Below are positions 6,379 to 6,747 of a DNA stretch of 6,747 nt, one piece after another. The notes under the pieces are model-generated. The model was given only the letters and a program-made list of their open reading frames with translations, did no database searches and had not been told where the DNA came from. A program made the translations under genes and the position numbers. How positions within the stretch are numbered: position 1 is the stretch's first letter; each line of letters opens with the position of its first letter. The stretch is taken from contig DATBFY010000057.1 of NCBI GenBank assembly GCA_036558265.1, positions 1-6,747 on the forward strand, in the 5' to 3' direction. This DNA is from RYN-433 sp036558265 (lineage in GTDB: Bacteria; Planctomycetota; Phycisphaerae; Tepidisphaerales; Tepidisphaeraceae).

Positions 6379-6476
6379 TCGTCATCCTGAAGGAGTTTTG
6401 ACGACCGAAGGATCTTGCCGCGAGGGGACGCGATTGTTCGTTCGGAGCAAGATCCTTCGCAAGCTCAGGATGACGA
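6379..6476. repeat. Interrupted palindrome (MITE/REP-like) between dnaN and the DciA-like gene
   Basis: Two nested pairs of arms match perfectly. The outer 12-bp arms are TCGTCATCCTGA (6379-6390) and TCAGGATGACGA (6465-6476). The inner 13-bp arms are CGAAGGATCTTGC (6406-6418) and GCAAGATCCTTCG (6447-6459). The unpaired inner bulges are unequal (15 nt on the left, 5 on the right), and the 28-nt centre holds a further CGCG/CGCG pair (6419-6422, 6429-6432). On either strand the RNA would fold into a long hairpin. It fills most of the 155-bp gap and no gene overlaps it apart from the possible longer DciA start. GTCATCCTGA...GAAGGATCT motifs resemble a dispersed repeat known to me from many bacterial assemblies; that link is recollection. 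It could also act as a terminator or processing site after dnaN, though no T-run follows. Confidence 0.8.
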
Positions 6477-6501
6477 CGCGTCGCGCCAATGCACGCTGCT
6501 G

Positions 6502-6747
6502 CTACTGCAAATTCACCGGCATGATCACGTAAAGAAAATTCGGTCCGCCCTTCAAAAGCCCAGGCCGATTCGGCGCCGTCAGCTCCAGCGTGATCTCATC
6601 GCTGTCCACCACCCGCAGCGCCTCGATCAGAAACGTCGGGTTGAATCCGATCTCCACGTCCGACCCCTCGTACTTGCACGGGAAGTTCACCGTCGCCTCG
6701 CCGCTCTCGGGCGAGCGGCTCGACAGCACCAGCCCCTTCTTCGAAAA
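6502..6747 (-). CDS. dnaN: DNA polymerase III beta subunit (sliding clamp), C-terminal part
   Basis: The frame is open to the window edge, so the 5' end is missing and 81 codons remain before the TAG at 6502-6504. The sequence fits the last strands of the third beta-clamp domain: FSKKGLVLSSRSPESGEATV at the edge, then YEGSDVEIGFNPTFLIEAL (matching the family's 'y.G..l.IgFNp.yLldaL'), a VDSDEITLEL strand, and the terminal YVIMPVNLQ matching the usual '.y.lMP.rL' end. DnaN forms the ring that tethers polymerase III and other repair and replication proteins to DNA. The C-terminal MPxxL residues are part of the groove that binds clamp-binding peptides. It is the first gene seen of the minus-strand cluster, followed after 155 bp by the DciA-like gene. 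Confidence 0.93.
   Translation of the reverse strand, partial: FSKKGLVLSSRSPESGEATVNFPCKYEGSDVEIGFNPTFLIEALRVVDSDEITLELTAPNRPGLLKGGPNFLYVIMPVNLQ

Noticed and set aside
1..6747. CRISPR array, toxin-antitoxin, defence island or insertion sequence
   Set aside because: No regularly spaced repeats, no transposase-like frames and no recognisable toxin, antitoxin or nuclease gene were found on either strand.

Overview
The window is a GC-rich, gene-dense stretch of bacterial chromosome. It most likely comes from a planctomycete, perhaps Phycisphaerae or a relative. The pointers are an inner-membrane protein with a Cys4 zinc ribbon of the 'CRRCGYDLxGL...CPECG' type that recurs in that phylum, an EF-hand protein, an outer-membrane beta-barrel enzyme (so a diderm envelope), and start codons with no Shine-Dalgarno sequence. 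The phylum assignment is inference; there is no rRNA or complete marker gene here.

Layout, left to right. Positions 1-183 (+) hold the C-terminal end of an EF-hand protein. It converges on a minus-strand pair: an uncharacterised zinc-ribbon membrane protein (207-1589, or to 1637 with a TTG start), preceded by a complete glutamine-hydrolysing asparagine synthetase, asnB (1698-3668). asnB is divergent from a small plus-strand gene at 3777-4382 encoding a signal-peptide-bearing, PagL-like lipid A deacylase. That gene converges on the right-hand minus-strand cluster. In transcription order the cluster is the dnaN 3' end (6502-6747), a DUF721/DciA-like gene (5936-6346), and a TPR protein with a GT9-like glycosyltransferase C-terminal domain (4449-5915).

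Functional reading. dnaN (sliding clamp) followed by a DciA-type helicase-loader gene is a replication neighbourhood. In many bacteria recF and gyrB sit nearby; here the next gene is instead the TPR-glycosyltransferase. The TPR-GT and the PagL-like enzyme both fit surface glycolipid biology, but they face each other and nothing shows that they are co-regulated. AsnB could be housekeeping or could serve amidation of a surface or secreted product; the window cannot decide.

Non-coding structure is the least expected part. There is a 98-bp interrupted palindrome between dnaN and the DciA-like gene (6379-6476), a 7-bp GC-rich hairpin just before the asnB start (3679-3697), and a 14-nt tandem repeat that supplies the stop codon and last residues of the TPR-GT gene (4439-4464). 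All three look like dispersed repeats placed at gene boundaries. I found no CRISPR array, tRNA, rRNA, insertion sequence or defence system, and no gene-free stretch longer than 155 bases. I do not see a convincing new multi-gene system here.
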